A stretch of DNA of 64,000 nt from a virus (IMGVR_UViG_3300042305_001986:54537-118536), one strand, 5' to 3'. Counted from the first letter of the stretch, positions 8,856 to 17,623 are shown. Numbers and translations: made by a program. Notes: a model not told the origin generated them from the sequence alone.

Positions 8856-9245
8856 GGGGGCGATTTTGGATTTGACCGGTATGGTCAGGCACAGAGTGCA
8901 CGTAGTGAGATGAGATCTATCACTTTAATCTACGGTTTCAAAAACAACTGGCGAAACTTTCGCAAAACTTCAGTCTATTGGTTTGATCCAAACTGAAGAG
9001 GTTTACGCAGCCTAAGGCTCCGAAAACCTACGGGTCGGTCAGGACATATACCTATGAACAGAAGTCCACTGAAGGTTGGTTACCTTAATAACCAAAGGTT
9101 GTAGTACATCTTAAAGTATTACCACCGTGGCTGAACGGTGTGAGAATTCAGATATTTCGGATTATTGTGAATTAATAATGACCTAAACGTGTAGTACTCT
9201 CTGTTTGAGATACTAGGGACGGCGGTTCGAGTCCGCCCGCCTTCA
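8856..9245 (+). ncRNA. ssrA: tmRNA (transfer-messenger RNA)
   Basis: One-piece tmRNA. The 5' end GGGGGCG (8856-8862) pairs with CGCCTTC (9238-9244), giving a 7-bp acceptor with two G-U pairs. The 3' T-arm is GGCGG-TTCGAGT-CCGCC (9221-9237). The tag reading frame is best placed at 8950-9015: GGC GAA ACT ... GTT TAC GCA GCC TAA, coding 21 residues that begin GETFAK and end EEVYAA. Usual bacterial tags are about 8-15 residues and end in LAA; here Tyr-Ala-Ala ends a longer tag. CCA is not encoded. Ribosome rescue and marking of nascent proteins for proteolysis are the known role. The exact resume codon is inferred. Confidence 0.93.
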
Positions 9246-9268
9246 CTAAATAAACTTAATTTTCAAAA

Positions 9269-9589
9269 ATGAAAAAAATTCTTTACATTCTCCTGTCAGT
9301 AACATTCTTAACTTCTTGCGTCGGAATTAAAAACACCGTAAATCGAGCACGTGTTGAAAAAGGTGAATCTTTTATCAAGTACGGTGTTGATGGACACCCT
9401 GATGGGATTGAGGTTTTAAAAGGAAGTGAATGTTTAAAGACAGATGCAGAGATTCGTCGATTTAACAGAAAATGGGAGAAACAAGAACGTCGACTTGAAA
9501 AAGAAAAAAACAAAGAACTGAATAAAATAAAAAGAAAAATAAAAAGAGTAACTAGACAAACCACAAGACAATTCAAAAAATCGGAATAA
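9269..9589 (+). CDS. Small lipoprotein, copy 1
   Basis: 106 aa. Type II signal peptide with lipobox LTSC (Cys17), followed by a short conserved domain (SFIKYGVDGHPDGIEVLKGSE) and a highly basic helical tail of Lys/Arg. Predicted periplasmic-side lipid-anchored protein. It begins 23 nt after the tmRNA and may be read through from its promoter. Its paralogue lies at 10414-10743; the first about 75 residues are nearly the same and the tails differ. Function unknown; a host-surface change during infection is possible. Confidence 0.8.
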   Translation: MKKILYILLSVTFLTSCVGIKNTVNRARVEKGESFIKYGVDGHPDGIEVLKGSECLKTDAEIRRFNRKWEKQERRLEKEKNKELNKIKRKIKRVTRQTTRQFKKSE

Positions 9590-9659
9590 CAAGTAACTGT
9601 ATTGTCAAACATTAATTTTATTATTTTGATGACTGTAAGTTCCTTCATTTATTTAAAAT

Positions 9660-10184
9660 ATGAAAAATTTAATCTGCCTTTTTTTTCTGTTGACACCAAT
9701 ATGTGTCTTTTCTCAATCTCAATCAGATATTGATTCTGTAAATTACTACTTCAATATTTTACTCAATCATGATAGAGACAGTATTCGCCTTCATCAGAGG
9801 TCTGATTTAAATAAAGTTACTATTGAGACAGATGTCACGAAATTTATTAATCCCCTTGAACACCTGGATAGATGTGTTGATGATCTTATGTACACAGGAA
9901 GTTACTTTCCTCACACAACAACAAATATTGAAAACTTTTTAGCAACATATAGTCCTTATGATTTTTCAAGTCAGTATGTTGACCCGAAACAGATTGCTTA
10001 TGAATTTTTTACTCGTTGGAAAAACTCACCAAAAGGTCACTATTATGTCATGATAAGTGATAAAAAATGGTCCAAACGAGATGATTGGGATTATCAAACT
10101 TTTATCGTACTATATAAAATGAAATATGATCCTGCAGCAAGAAACAAATGGGTCTTATGCGCGACTTTTACTGTGTTCGAATAA
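9660..10184 (+). CDS. Secreted hypothetical protein
   Basis: 174 aa with a clear signal peptide (MKNLICLFFLLTPICVFSQS, cleavage after about residue 19). No lipobox Cys. The mature part is alpha/beta with several Trp and Tyr near the C-terminus (KKWSKRDDWDYQTF). Not recognised. It lies between the two lipoprotein paralogues, so the trio may have arisen by duplication around it. Confidence 0.7.
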   Translation: MKNLICLFFLLTPICVFSQSQSDIDSVNYYFNILLNHDRDSIRLHQRSDLNKVTIETDVTKFINPLEHLDRCVDDLMYTGSYFPHTTTNIENFLATYSPYDFSSQYVDPKQIAYEFFTRWKNSPKGHYYVMISDKKWSKRDDWDYQTFIVLYKMKYDPAARNKWVLCATFTVFE

Positions 10185-10383
10185 ATCAACCTAATTACCA
10201 ATGAGCCGTACACATTTCGTATTTACCAAAAAATAAATTAGGTACATGTATATTCTATTCAATCGAGTCTATTTTTTGATTTCTTCTCTTTGAATGAGTA
10301 ATGGAATAATTTTGGGTTTATTACTGAATCTATAAATTTTTTGATTGTCAACGTCTTGATTTGGAATAGTAGATAATATTCAC

Positions 10384-10391
10384 TATATTTG
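10384..10391 (+). promoter_or_regulatory. TAnnTTTG promoter core
   Basis: TATATTTG 23 nt before the start of the second lipoprotein gene; the 10185-10413 stretch upstream otherwise shows no gene. Confidence 0.6.
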
Positions 10392-10413
10392 TGAAACGAA
10401 TGAACTCATAAAA

Positions 10414-10743
10414 ATGAAAAAATTAGTTTACATCCTCCTGTCGGTAACAATCTTAACGTCTTGTGTTGGTGTTAAAAACACCGTAAATCGATCACGTGTT
10501 GATGAAGGAGAATCTTTCATCAAGTATGGTGTTGATGGGTATCCTGATGGGGTTGAGGTTTTTAAAGGAAGTGAATGTTTGATGACTGACGCAGAAATTC
10601 GTAGATTCAATAATCAGTGGGAAAGACAAGAGCGTAAAGCACGTAAACAATCCAAAAAAGAAGAAAAAGTTTTTTTGAAAGAACTTCATAGAATTACTGA
10701 GGAAACTCACAAAAATTTTTTAGAGACTTGTTGCGATGATTGA
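10414..10743 (+). CDS. Small lipoprotein, copy 2
   Basis: 109 aa paralogue of 9269-9589. Lipobox LTSC (Cys17) and the domain SFIKYGVDGYPDGVEVFKGSE are conserved; the C-terminal tail is charged and ends with a Cys-Cys pair. It has its own TATATTTG promoter. Two retained copies suggest selection for dose or diversity rather than a recent copying accident, since the DNA differs at many silent positions. Function unknown. Confidence 0.8.
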   Translation: MKKLVYILLSVTILTSCVGVKNTVNRSRVDEGESFIKYGVDGYPDGVEVFKGSECLMTDAEIRRFNNQWERQERKARKQSKKEEKVFLKELHRITEETHKNFLETCCDD

Positions 10744-10755
10744 ATGATGAAGTTA

Positions 10756-12438
10756 TTATTTACTACCTATATAAGTAACTTTAATAAGTGAATTACTATC
10801 AACGAAAGTATATCCATTGACTCTTTCATTATCAGGAATTACACCCTCAATTTTTCCGCTGAATGTTATTTCTGCTTTTTGTCTACCTTGTTTAAAAAAG
10901 TAATATCCTCTAAATGGACCTTCAGTTATTTGTATTATCTCTCTATCTTTACCCTCACCATATAAGGTACTTAAGACATTCAAAAATTTGTCCTTCCTTT
11001 GTTCATTAACTTTGATTTCTTTATACCTAACATTTGTTTTGAGTTCTTGTCCGGGTTTTATAACATACATTTCTGAAACTCTATCAACACCTAATTTAAC
11101 ACTATAACCTTCTTCACTGTTATTCTTAACATTAAGTAGTAATATACTTCCTTCTAATTTATTACCAATTACTTTCATGACTGATTTATCTGAAACAATA
11201 TCGAACAATACGGGATTAGGGAATATTACGGTACTTTCTGTATTTTCAACTTTTTCCACAAAGTCTTGTTTTTCTTCACTCCTATAATTTTCATACCCTT
11301 CCACACCACCATATCTAGATACCATTTTCTCCGTATCGACAAGTTTATCCATTTCCTCTTTAGTTGCGGTGTAATTTTGAATTACATTACCACATTTATC
11401 CATTACTGCTAAAATTTTATTTTCTTTATTACCTCTATCAGCCTTTGGATTGACACATTGGTGATAAAGTATTTCTCCCTTTTTATTAGATAATTTGACT
11501 TCTTGTGTACTAGTATGACAATTATTTGACATACATTTAGTAAATAAAACCAATCGTTCATTATCTTGGAAGTAATAACCTTTCATTATTTGTTCTACTA
11601 AGTCAGGTGTGACTTTTAGTTTAGCAACTCTATCTCCACCCACATCTTTTCCTGAACCATTATTTAAATCAGCCACACCTATCAAAGTTTCATTTATGAA
11701 TACTTGAAACTTAGCCTCATCACATGAATGTCCCCCTCGACAAGGAAATTTACTGTCATACTTTTTATAATAACTTACATCAATCTCAAAATCAATCAAA
11801 CATGTATCTTCATATACATCTTCGGTTTTTATTGACTCCACACTGATATCGAATTTTATATATTGATCCTCTTTATATTTCGGGTCATTTGCGTTTTTTC
11901 GATCTTCTTCTTTAGTTCTATCGTACTTATGTTTTTGTGTACCTAACTCTACGTTTGTTTTAGGTTGAGGGATTATCGGTTTTGTTTTGATAATGCCATT
12001 TGTCACATAACTATCAAATATCTCATTGAGATAATTAACTAAGGTCTGTGCTCTTGCTTTTGCTAATGCGCCCGGTTCCATTCTACAACGATCAGTATAT
12101 TCTTTTGGTGGACATTTTTCTCTATCATAATTAGTAACCGCCGATTCACCAACCTCGAGGTTTATGGTTACTTTAGCGTTTGGATTTTCTTTTAAAAATC
12201 GGGCTATATTTTCTAAACCAGTTTTAATTTTTTCTTGAGACTCTGGAGATAAAGAGGTAAATTTATACTTACCTTGTTCAAAATTATTAGATCCTACGTC
12301 TATTTTTAAACTTTCTGTTGAGGTTTTTGTACTTACTTTAGTTTGTTCTTTACTTCCGAATGAGGGTTGTTGTTGCTCTGAAATCAAACCCATCATTTCT
12401 TTAATTCTACTGATTTCAACAATAATATCCTTTTTCAT
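10756..12438 (-). CDS. Large tagged protein with OmpA-like region
   Basis: 560 aa from the ATG at 12436-12438; an upstream TTG in frame is less likely because the ATG start begins the leader MKKDIIVEISRIKEMMGLIS found in similar form on other proteins, which ends ISE-Q. Residues about 60-150 resemble an OmpA-type peptidoglycan-binding domain: LSPESQEKIKTGLENIARF, VTINLEVGESAV, then GALAKARAQTLVNYL. The middle contains Cys-rich beta segments (CRGGHSCDEA, KCMSNNCH). No signal peptide, so export by the Sec system is not expected; delivery in the virion is the inference. Convergent with the lipoprotein gene. Confidence 0.75.
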   Translation of the reverse strand: MKKDIIVEISRIKEMMGLISEQQQPSFGSKEQTKVSTKTSTESLKIDVGSNNFEQGKYKFTSLSPESQEKIKTGLENIARFLKENPNAKVTINLEVGESAVTNYDREKCPPKEYTDRCRMEPGALAKARAQTLVNYLNEIFDSYVTNGIIKTKPIIPQPKTNVELGTQKHKYDRTKEEDRKNANDPKYKEDQYIKFDISVESIKTEDVYEDTCLIDFEIDVSYYKKYDSKFPCRGGHSCDEAKFQVFINETLIGVADLNNGSGKDVGGDRVAKLKVTPDLVEQIMKGYYFQDNERLVLFTKCMSNNCHTSTQEVKLSNKKGEILYHQCVNPKADRGNKENKILAVMDKCGNVIQNYTATKEEMDKLVDTEKMVSRYGGVEGYENYRSEEKQDFVEKVENTESTVIFPNPVLFDIVSDKSVMKVIGNKLEGSILLLNVKNNSEEGYSVKLGVDRVSEMYVIKPGQELKTNVRYKEIKVNEQRKDKFLNVLSTLYGEGKDREIIQITEGPFRGYYFFKQGRQKAEITFSGKIEGVIPDNERVNGYTFVDSNSLIKVTYIGSK

Positions 12439-12509
12439 ACTGAATTTTCTCAATAAATAGTTGTATAATTATAAAAACGGTTGTATATTCGTAAAAATTT
12501 TGATAACAC

Positions 12510-13100
12510 ATGAAATTTTTGACCCTCATCCCTCTTTTGTTCTTCTCGTTATCGATGAAATCCCAAATCACAGGTATGACTCCAAAGATCTACACCTGTT
12601 TTGAATTAGAGGGGAAAGACACGATTATTGTTCCTTGTGAAGAACATCCTCACATCATCTCAAATACCCGTAACTTGGATCCTAATAAAACTAATATCGA
12701 TTCACTCTGTCATCAAATGAGTTTGAATTTTCATAACCACTTGAACAAAGTAAGGAGAGATTTGAATTTGAGTACATTATCTTATGATTCTTCTATGTTT
12801 ATCCTCTTAACTCATCCTCACAACTTATGGCAAGTTAAAAATGCAAAAGTTTCACATAGTGAAGGTAACTTAACATTATCTGAAAGATTTGAATATTACG
12901 GATACAACGGTATTGGAGAATGTGTGGCATACAATTTTAGATTTGATGAAACCCAAGAAAGTATGTTTCTAACTCAATATCGGGATAGTCCTTCTCATTG
13001 GAAAATTCTTACCGATCCAAAATACAATTATATTTCAATCTCCACCCTTTATGATCAAGATAAAAGAAGGTTTTACTCAACTGTAAATGTTAGAAAATGA
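12510..13100 (+). CDS. Secreted CAP-superfamily protein
   Basis: 196 aa with signal peptide (about residues 1-18). The mature domain has CAP/SCP-PR1 features: a helix NFHNHLNKVRRDLNLSTLSY, then THPHNL, SHSEG, GECVAYNF and a C-terminal SPSHWKILTDPKYN motif in the position of the family's HYTQ-type segment. CAP proteins are secreted and bind lipids or act as proteases or adhesins; the biochemical role here is unknown. The stop overlaps the next gene start by 4 nt, so it is co-translated with 13097-13621. Confidence 0.75.
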   Translation: MKFLTLIPLLFFSLSMKSQITGMTPKIYTCFELEGKDTIIVPCEEHPHIISNTRNLDPNKTNIDSLCHQMSLNFHNHLNKVRRDLNLSTLSYDSSMFILLTHPHNLWQVKNAKVSHSEGNLTLSERFEYYGYNGIGECVAYNFRFDETQESMFLTQYRDSPSHWKILTDPKYNYISISTLYDQDKRRFYSTVNVRK

Positions 13101-13621
13101 AAAAGTTATTTTTGTTAATGATTACTTGTGTTAACACCGCGTTTTCACAAGATGTTAGTTTAATTGAAAAAGAATTACTTCGACTTATCCAAGAAGAAAG
13201 GACAAAGGCGGGTTTAAATGAGGTTATTCATTTAGATATTTTGGATAGAACCGCAGATATTCAATCCGCTTATCTGTCAACTCTTAGTTATATTGGTGAT
13301 GTAACCCATTCACATCCCAATAAATCGTTGGAAGAACCTGAACAACGGTACATGAGTTTGAGAAAATATAATGATTATACTCTTATTTTTGAAAATATCA
13401 CAGTTTTCACATACCGAGCATCTGAAGGTGAACTATTAACCGCCTTACGTGCTCATAATAATTTTATGAAGTCGAAAGGTCACGCTCTTCGTGTGATGGA
13501 TGATCCAACCTGTATTTTTACCAAAGATAGATTACCTTATAATTACGGACACAGTATTGTATACGACAAAAAAAATAACTGGATTATCGTGGTTCAAGTA
13601 TTTCAAATTAGTTTTAAATAA
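13097..13621 (+). CDS. Secreted CAP-like protein, copy 1
   Basis: 174 aa, signal peptide ending AFSQ (about 17). Mature domain starts with a helix LIEKELLRLIQEERTKAGLN, as in CAP domains, then THSHPNKS, FENITVF and a NNFMKSKGHALRVM segment corresponding to the CAP motif around the second His. Nearly the same as 13783-14313. ATGA overlap with the preceding CAP gene shows they form an operon. Confidence 0.75.
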   Translation: MKKLFLLMITCVNTAFSQDVSLIEKELLRLIQEERTKAGLNEVIHLDILDRTADIQSAYLSTLSYIGDVTHSHPNKSLEEPEQRYMSLRKYNDYTLIFENITVFTYRASEGELLTALRAHNNFMKSKGHALRVMDDPTCIFTKDRLPYNYGHSIVYDKKNNWIIVVQVFQISFK

Positions 13622-13717
13622 TTTAGATGTATTTCCAAAAACACTTGGAATGTCATTATCTATTATTAGGTGTGAAATCCTTAATAAAAGACAAAATAAG
13701 AATCTTGTAGAATAACC

Positions 13718-13785
13718 ATTTCAATATCCACTCCTTATGACAAAGAACAAAGAAGGTTTTACTCAACTGTAAATGTTAGAAGATG
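13718..13785 (+). pseudogene. Remnant of the 3' end of the first CAP gene
   Basis: This stretch repeats the end of the 12510-13100 gene (ATCTCCACCCTTTATGA... becomes ATATCCACTCCTTATGA..., then the shared GAAGGTTTTACTCAACTGTA) right up to the ATG of the second copy. It marks the left end of the unit that was duplicated in tandem. Confidence 0.75.
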
Positions 13786-14313
13786 AAAAAGTTACTTCTG
13801 TTGATGATTACTTGTGTTCACACTGCGTTTTCACAAGATGTTAGTTTAATTGAAAAAGAATTACTTCGACTTATCCAAGAAGAAAGGACAAAGGCGGGTT
13901 TGAATGAGGTTATTCATTTAGATATCTTGGATAGAACCGCTGAGATTCAATCAACTTACTTGGCCACTCTTAGTAATATTGGTGATGTTACCCATTCACA
14001 TCCCAATAAATCGTTGGAAGAACCTGATCAACGTTACTTGAGTTTGAAAAGAGGGGATATTTCTACTTCTATTTTTGAAAATATTACAGTTTTTACGTAT
14101 CGTCCAAGTGAAGGTGAACTATTAACCGCCTTACGTGCCCATAATAATTTTATGAAGTCGAAAGGTCACTCACTAATTGTAATGAATGACCTAACTTGCG
14201 TCTTTTCTGAAAATAAACCAGAATATAATTACGGACATAGTATTATTTTTGACAAAAAAAATAATTGGATTATTGTAGTACAAATATTCCAAGGTAGATA
14301 TGAAAGATGTTGA
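13783..14313 (+). CDS. Secreted CAP-like protein, copy 2
   Basis: 176 aa, tandem duplicate of 13097-13621 with the same signal peptide and domain plan. Differences cluster in the middle (about 90-100) and near the C-terminus, while long stretches of DNA are unchanged, so the duplication is relatively recent. The ATG retains the coupling context of the first copy although the upstream gene is only a remnant. Confidence 0.78.
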   Translation: MKKLLLLMITCVHTAFSQDVSLIEKELLRLIQEERTKAGLNEVIHLDILDRTAEIQSTYLATLSNIGDVTHSHPNKSLEEPDQRYLSLKRGDISTSIFENITVFTYRPSEGELLTALRAHNNFMKSKGHSLIVMNDLTCVFSENKPEYNYGHSIIFDKKNNWIIVVQIFQGRYERC

Positions 14314-14356
14314 AATCTTACTCCAATCCTTAGAAATCTATCAGTGTTAAAAAATT

Positions 14357-15610
14357 TTATCTTGCTCGATAATTAGGTTGATCGTCGGGGATATAGAAAA
14401 CAAAATAACTTTTCGATAATCTAATCATTTTTATTTGTTTTCCATCAACTACATGAACTTCTATAGCGTCATCACCACCATATCTTGTATTTTGAGTTGT
14501 CATTGGACCTACCCAATAAAAATCTCTTGGTACATTATTAAAATCAGGAGCATATTGATTTTTTGGTTCTATGGTACCAACTAAATTGTTACCTACATAA
14601 AACTTATCTTCACTTATCGAAGCTTTCATTTGACCACTCAACTTTGGTATATTTAAACTTTTTGCCAATTCATAGGAAATGAACGTACCTTCATTACCTC
14701 TCTTATCGTAGACCAAATAACCGTCAATAAATTCTCTACGACCTTCCTTGAATAATTCAACCTTGACACTTTGATTCTTCGGAAGGGTTCCAACCTCTGA
14801 TTTTTTCGTTGCTTCGTCATCTGAAGGCAGTGGCCGATTAACCACCAAAACTTCAGCGTTTGGATTGAGAACAATTGTTCTAAATTCTTCACCTCTTCTA
14901 TTTGGTTGTCCATAATAATTTATACCCGGTAAAACATTAATCTTTAAGTCAAAACCGGTAGCTTCTTTGATTTTTTCTATTAATACTTTAGCATATTCAT
15001 TAGCTCTATTATCTGCCAAATATTGGTTCATCTTTTTAGGATCTGTTTCACCATTATACGGTTTTGGATCAGGATGATCTAAAGAACTGTAACCCTGTGG
15101 GACCTTCAGTGTTGGTGTGGCAGAGTCTGCGCTTCCCTGTATCGTTACATTAGTTAATTTATTACCTCCACCCATTTTTATATATTCAGTGAATAATTTA
15201 ACAATTTGTTTAAATTTATCAAGTGCCTCAGGATACTTATCAAAGTATGGTTTAACCATATTATCCGCATATGGTAAATCACCACCTTGAAGTGTAAATT
15301 TTTCTAAAGTCATTTCCTCTGAAGGTTCCGTAATTTTTTCTGTGGAATCTTTTTTTACCTGAGAGTTATAAACATATTCTCGAACAACAAATCCCTCTTC
15401 ACCAACATAATACGCAAGAGGTTTGCCGTCCAAAACGGAAAAGTTCAAAGTACCACTATCTCTATTCTTCCAACTGTAAGGGAGATCCTTTTTTCTTCTT
15501 CTATATTTTTTAACTTTCCTTTGACCGACCACATCACCAGGAGTTTGTTCATTTACAAACCCCATCATCTCTCTAATACGATATATTTCGGATAAAACTT
15601 TCCTTTCCAT
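14357..15610 (-). CDS. Tagged protein with OmpA-like domain
   Basis: 417 aa. Leader MERKVLSEIYRIREMMGFVN ends in VNE-Q, as in the 10756-12438 product. Residues about 125-230 match an OmpA C-terminal-like domain: VTIQGSADSATP (beta strand and turn), then NQYLADNRANEYAKVLIEKI and a closing strand. OmpA-like domains bind peptidoglycan non-covalently. The C-terminal 170 residues are beta-rich and unrecognised. No signal peptide. A virion protein contacting the host wall is a fair inference. Confidence 0.78.
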   Translation of the reverse strand: MERKVLSEIYRIREMMGFVNEQTPGDVVGQRKVKKYRRRKKDLPYSWKNRDSGTLNFSVLDGKPLAYYVGEEGFVVREYVYNSQVKKDSTEKITEPSEEMTLEKFTLQGGDLPYADNMVKPYFDKYPEALDKFKQIVKLFTEYIKMGGGNKLTNVTIQGSADSATPTLKVPQGYSSLDHPDPKPYNGETDPKKMNQYLADNRANEYAKVLIEKIKEATGFDLKINVLPGINYYGQPNRRGEEFRTIVLNPNAEVLVVNRPLPSDDEATKKSEVGTLPKNQSVKVELFKEGRREFIDGYLVYDKRGNEGTFISYELAKSLNIPKLSGQMKASISEDKFYVGNNLVGTIEPKNQYAPDFNNVPRDFYWVGPMTTQNTRYGGDDAIEVHVVDGKQIKMIRLSKSYFVFYIPDDQPNYRAR

Positions 15611-15674
15611 ATGATTTTTCTTAATAAATACCTATGCGTTTCGAAAAAAATTTGGTTTATTGAAAAACAATTCA

Positions 15675-15682
15675 TATATTTG
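15675..15682 (+). promoter_or_regulatory. TAnnTTTG promoter core
   Basis: TATATTTG followed by TGTTCTGA, 20 nt upstream of the 15703 ATG. Confidence 0.65.
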
Positions 15683-15702
15683 TGTTCTGAAAAAACAACA
15701 AC

Positions 15703-16125
15703 ATGAAAAAGGTATTCAACTTGGGTGTTGGCAACACGATCAAAATGAACCGCAAGTTCGGAATGCAGATCAAGGAAAAATATGGATTGACCTTTTTTCC
15801 CCGAGTTGTGGATGTGGTTGGATTGGTTGACCTTGACAAAACCAACATGAACTTGGTGATCAAGCTCACCAAAGAAAATGGAAAGGTTTGCCGTTGTTGC
15901 GGGGCAACCCTCAAGACACCAATGTCACAACTCACCAGCATCGGACCGGTATGTTCCAAACACTTGGGAGTGAAGTTCCCAACCACACAGAACCAAGTTG
16001 AATCGTTCCGTCAAGAAATTGAAAACAAGATCGAATCTCTTGGTGAATTTGAAATCAAAATCCCGAAGAGTCAGATTGACAAATGGGAAGGGGATGCATC
16101 GATGCTCGTCAATGTTCTCGTTTAA
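15703..16125 (+). CDS. Zinc-binding DUF6011-like protein
   Basis: 140 aa. The motif VCRCCGATLKTP followed by SIGPVCSKHLG (about residues 65-93) has the CxxC...C arrangement with GxGPxC found in DUF6011-type small zinc modules. Codon use is visibly more GC-rich than in neighbours, as in 19972-20292, which may mean high expression or foreign origin. Convergent with the next gene, overlapping by 4 nt. Function of the family is not known to me. Confidence 0.7.
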   Translation: MKKVFNLGVGNTIKMNRKFGMQIKEKYGLTFFPRVVDVVGLVDLDKTNMNLVIKLTKENGKVCRCCGATLKTPMSQLTSIGPVCSKHLGVKFPTTQNQVESFRQEIENKIESLGEFEIKIPKSQIDKWEGDASMLVNVLV

Positions 16126-16559
16126 AAATTGAAAAACTTGTTGAGTTTTTTCAGAGTATAATATGAGGGAACCCATCCGTTGAAATTAAAATCCGGATCT
16201 ACCTGTTCCCTCATATTTTCTTCAAATTCTTTGGCTTCGATATTATTCTTATATGTAATACCTGAGACATATTGAATTATATCTTTTGGATGATATCCGC
16301 TCAACATACCAAAGACAACGGTCATGGGTTCACTTCCAAAAATGGATTCAAATCCTTCATCGGGAAACTTACTTAAAATAAAGGGCAACAATTCATTCAT
16401 TTCTTCACAAGCATCCTCATCATCCTCATCCAAACAGTTAATAAAAACATTCCAAAGATATTGATCATCATACGGATGAAAATCATATACATATGAAACA
16501 TTTGTTCCATATTTTTTGTCAAATTCAACCGATGGTTTTTCGTTTAGATAAAATTTCAT
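16122..16559 (-). CDS. Acidic hypothetical protein
   Basis: 145 aa, strongly acidic (DEDDEDACEEM near residue 45), no membrane segments, not recognised. The ATG is preceded by a small tandem repeat, GATAAAATTTCATA, reading on the plus strand (16557-16584). Confidence 0.6.
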   Translation of the reverse strand: MKFYLNEKPSVEFDKKYGTNVSYVYDFHPYDDQYLWNVFINCLDEDDEDACEEMNELLPFILSKFPDEGFESIFGSEPMTVVFGMLSGYHPKDIIQYVSGITYKNNIEAKEFEENMREQVDPDFNFNGWVPSYYTLKKLNKFFNF

Positions 16560-16580
16560 AGATAAAATTTCATAGATAAA

Positions 16581-16736
16581 ATGAATACTTTTTATAAATA
16601 CCTTGAGAATTATAAATCACAGAATTGGTTTATCAAAACGTTAACTTTGATGGTTTTTTTTCTTCCTGGAGGTTTGTTGCTTCTTGGAGGAATTATATTA
16701 ATCGATAACTTAATTAAGAATTTTAGAAGTTCATGA
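16581..16736 (+). CDS. Small single-span membrane protein
   Basis: 51 aa from ATG 16581: a polar N-terminus (about 1-20), then a hydrophobic span rich in Leu/Gly/Phe (about 22-42, MVFFLPGGLLLLGGIILI) and a short basic tail. Too short for many gene callers. Sits between divergent and membrane-protein genes. Function unknown. Confidence 0.5.
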   Translation: MNTFYKYLENYKSQNWFIKTLTLMVFFLPGGLLLLGGIILIDNLIKNFRSS

Positions 16737-16765
16737 ATATTTATTAATATAAAACAAAAAAGCCC

Positions 16766-16999
16766 ATGAACACAGAAAAATTTAAATCAGTTGTAAGACA
16801 CGCTCTCACAGCTATCGGTACCTTATTGGTATTCTTTGGATTGAACAGTTATGTTCCTTTGGTTGATTATCTAACGGAGAACTTGGACGGAACAGTCCAA
16901 GCTATCGAAGTCCTTGTCGGTTTTGTATTGGTCGTCTTTGGTTTCTTGAGAAACAAAGACCGGTTCCAACTGTCGAATAAGGAAGAACAAAACGGTTAA
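16766..16999 (+). CDS. Two-span membrane protein, holin-like
   Basis: 77 aa with two hydrophobic spans (about 13-31 and 47-62) separated by a short acidic loop, and a charged C-terminus. This is the size and topology of class II phage holins, but the location is away from the endolysin, so the call rests on topology only. AATATTTATTAATAT lies upstream; a strong terminator follows. Confidence 0.6.
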   Translation: MNTEKFKSVVRHALTAIGTLLVFFGLNSYVPLVDYLTENLDGTVQAIEVLVGFVLVVFGFLRNKDRFQLSNKEEQNG

Positions 17000-17009
17000 A
17001 CACCTGAAG

Positions 17010-17039
17010 CCCTCCACCAAAAAGTGGAGGGTTTTTTTT
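17010..17039 (+). terminator. Rho-independent terminator
   Basis: Stem CCCTCCAC with GTGGAGGG, loop CAAAAA, followed by eight T. Confidence 0.92.
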
Positions 17040-17084
17040 GATTATAAAATTAAAATAAACTATAATTCATTTAAAATTTTAATT

Positions 17085-17579
17085 ATGGAAGCTGTTTTGG
17101 TTTTAAACGCAGATTATACACCCATCAATACAACAACTTTAACGAGGGGATTCGTCTTGGTACATAAAGGAAAGGCTGAAATTTTGAAAGGAGGAGAAAA
17201 ACCCATCGCAACTTCGATCGGAAATTTTATCAGACCGTTGATCATTCGTCTTTTGCATTATGTAAGTTTTAGACCCGTGAAATCACGTATCTCAAGACAC
17301 AAGATATACAAAAGAGATAATCATGAATGTGTTTATTGTGGAACCAAAAATGATCTATCCATCGATCACGTAATTCCAAAATCAAGGGGAGGAGGGAATA
17401 CTTGGGCAAATCTTGTGACTTGTTGCAAGAAATGTAATTCAAGGAAGGGGAATAGAACTCCTGAAGAAGCAAATATGAAATTTGTAAAAAAGGTTGAAGT
17501 ACCCAAAACTTTCTGTGGGATCTTTACAGTTGAAGCAGAAAAAATGTATAATGAGTTTATGACAAGTTTCTCTTATTGA
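17085..17579 (+). CDS. HNH endonuclease
   Basis: 164 aa. The nuclease is at about 80-140: YKRDNHECVYCG (zinc CxxC), LSIDHVIPKSRGGGNTWANL (catalytic DH and the second His/Asn) and CCKKCNSRKGNRTPEE (second CxxC). The N-terminal 75 residues (LNADYTPINTTTLTRGFVLV) are typical of the bacterial stand-alone HNH family that begins VLVLNxxYxP. Could act in homing, host DNA cleavage or genome processing. No intron is visible next to it. Confidence 0.88.
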   Translation: MEAVLVLNADYTPINTTTLTRGFVLVHKGKAEILKGGEKPIATSIGNFIRPLIIRLLHYVSFRPVKSRISRHKIYKRDNHECVYCGTKNDLSIDHVIPKSRGGGNTWANLVTCCKKCNSRKGNRTPEEANMKFVKKVEVPKTFCGIFTVEAEKMYNEFMTSFSY

Positions 17580-17597
17580 TTTTTTTAGAATAATTCA

Positions 17598-17607
17598 TAT
17601 ATTTATA
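17598..17607 (+). promoter_or_regulatory. TATATTTATA element
   Basis: Exact TATATTTATA between the HNH gene and the small frame at 17624. Confidence 0.45.
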
Positions 17608-17623
17608 ATCAGAATTTAAAACA

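Noticed and set aside
16557-16584. GATAAAATTTCATA tandem repeat as regulatory iteron
   Set aside because: Only two and a half copies at a gene start in AT-rich DNA; no further support.
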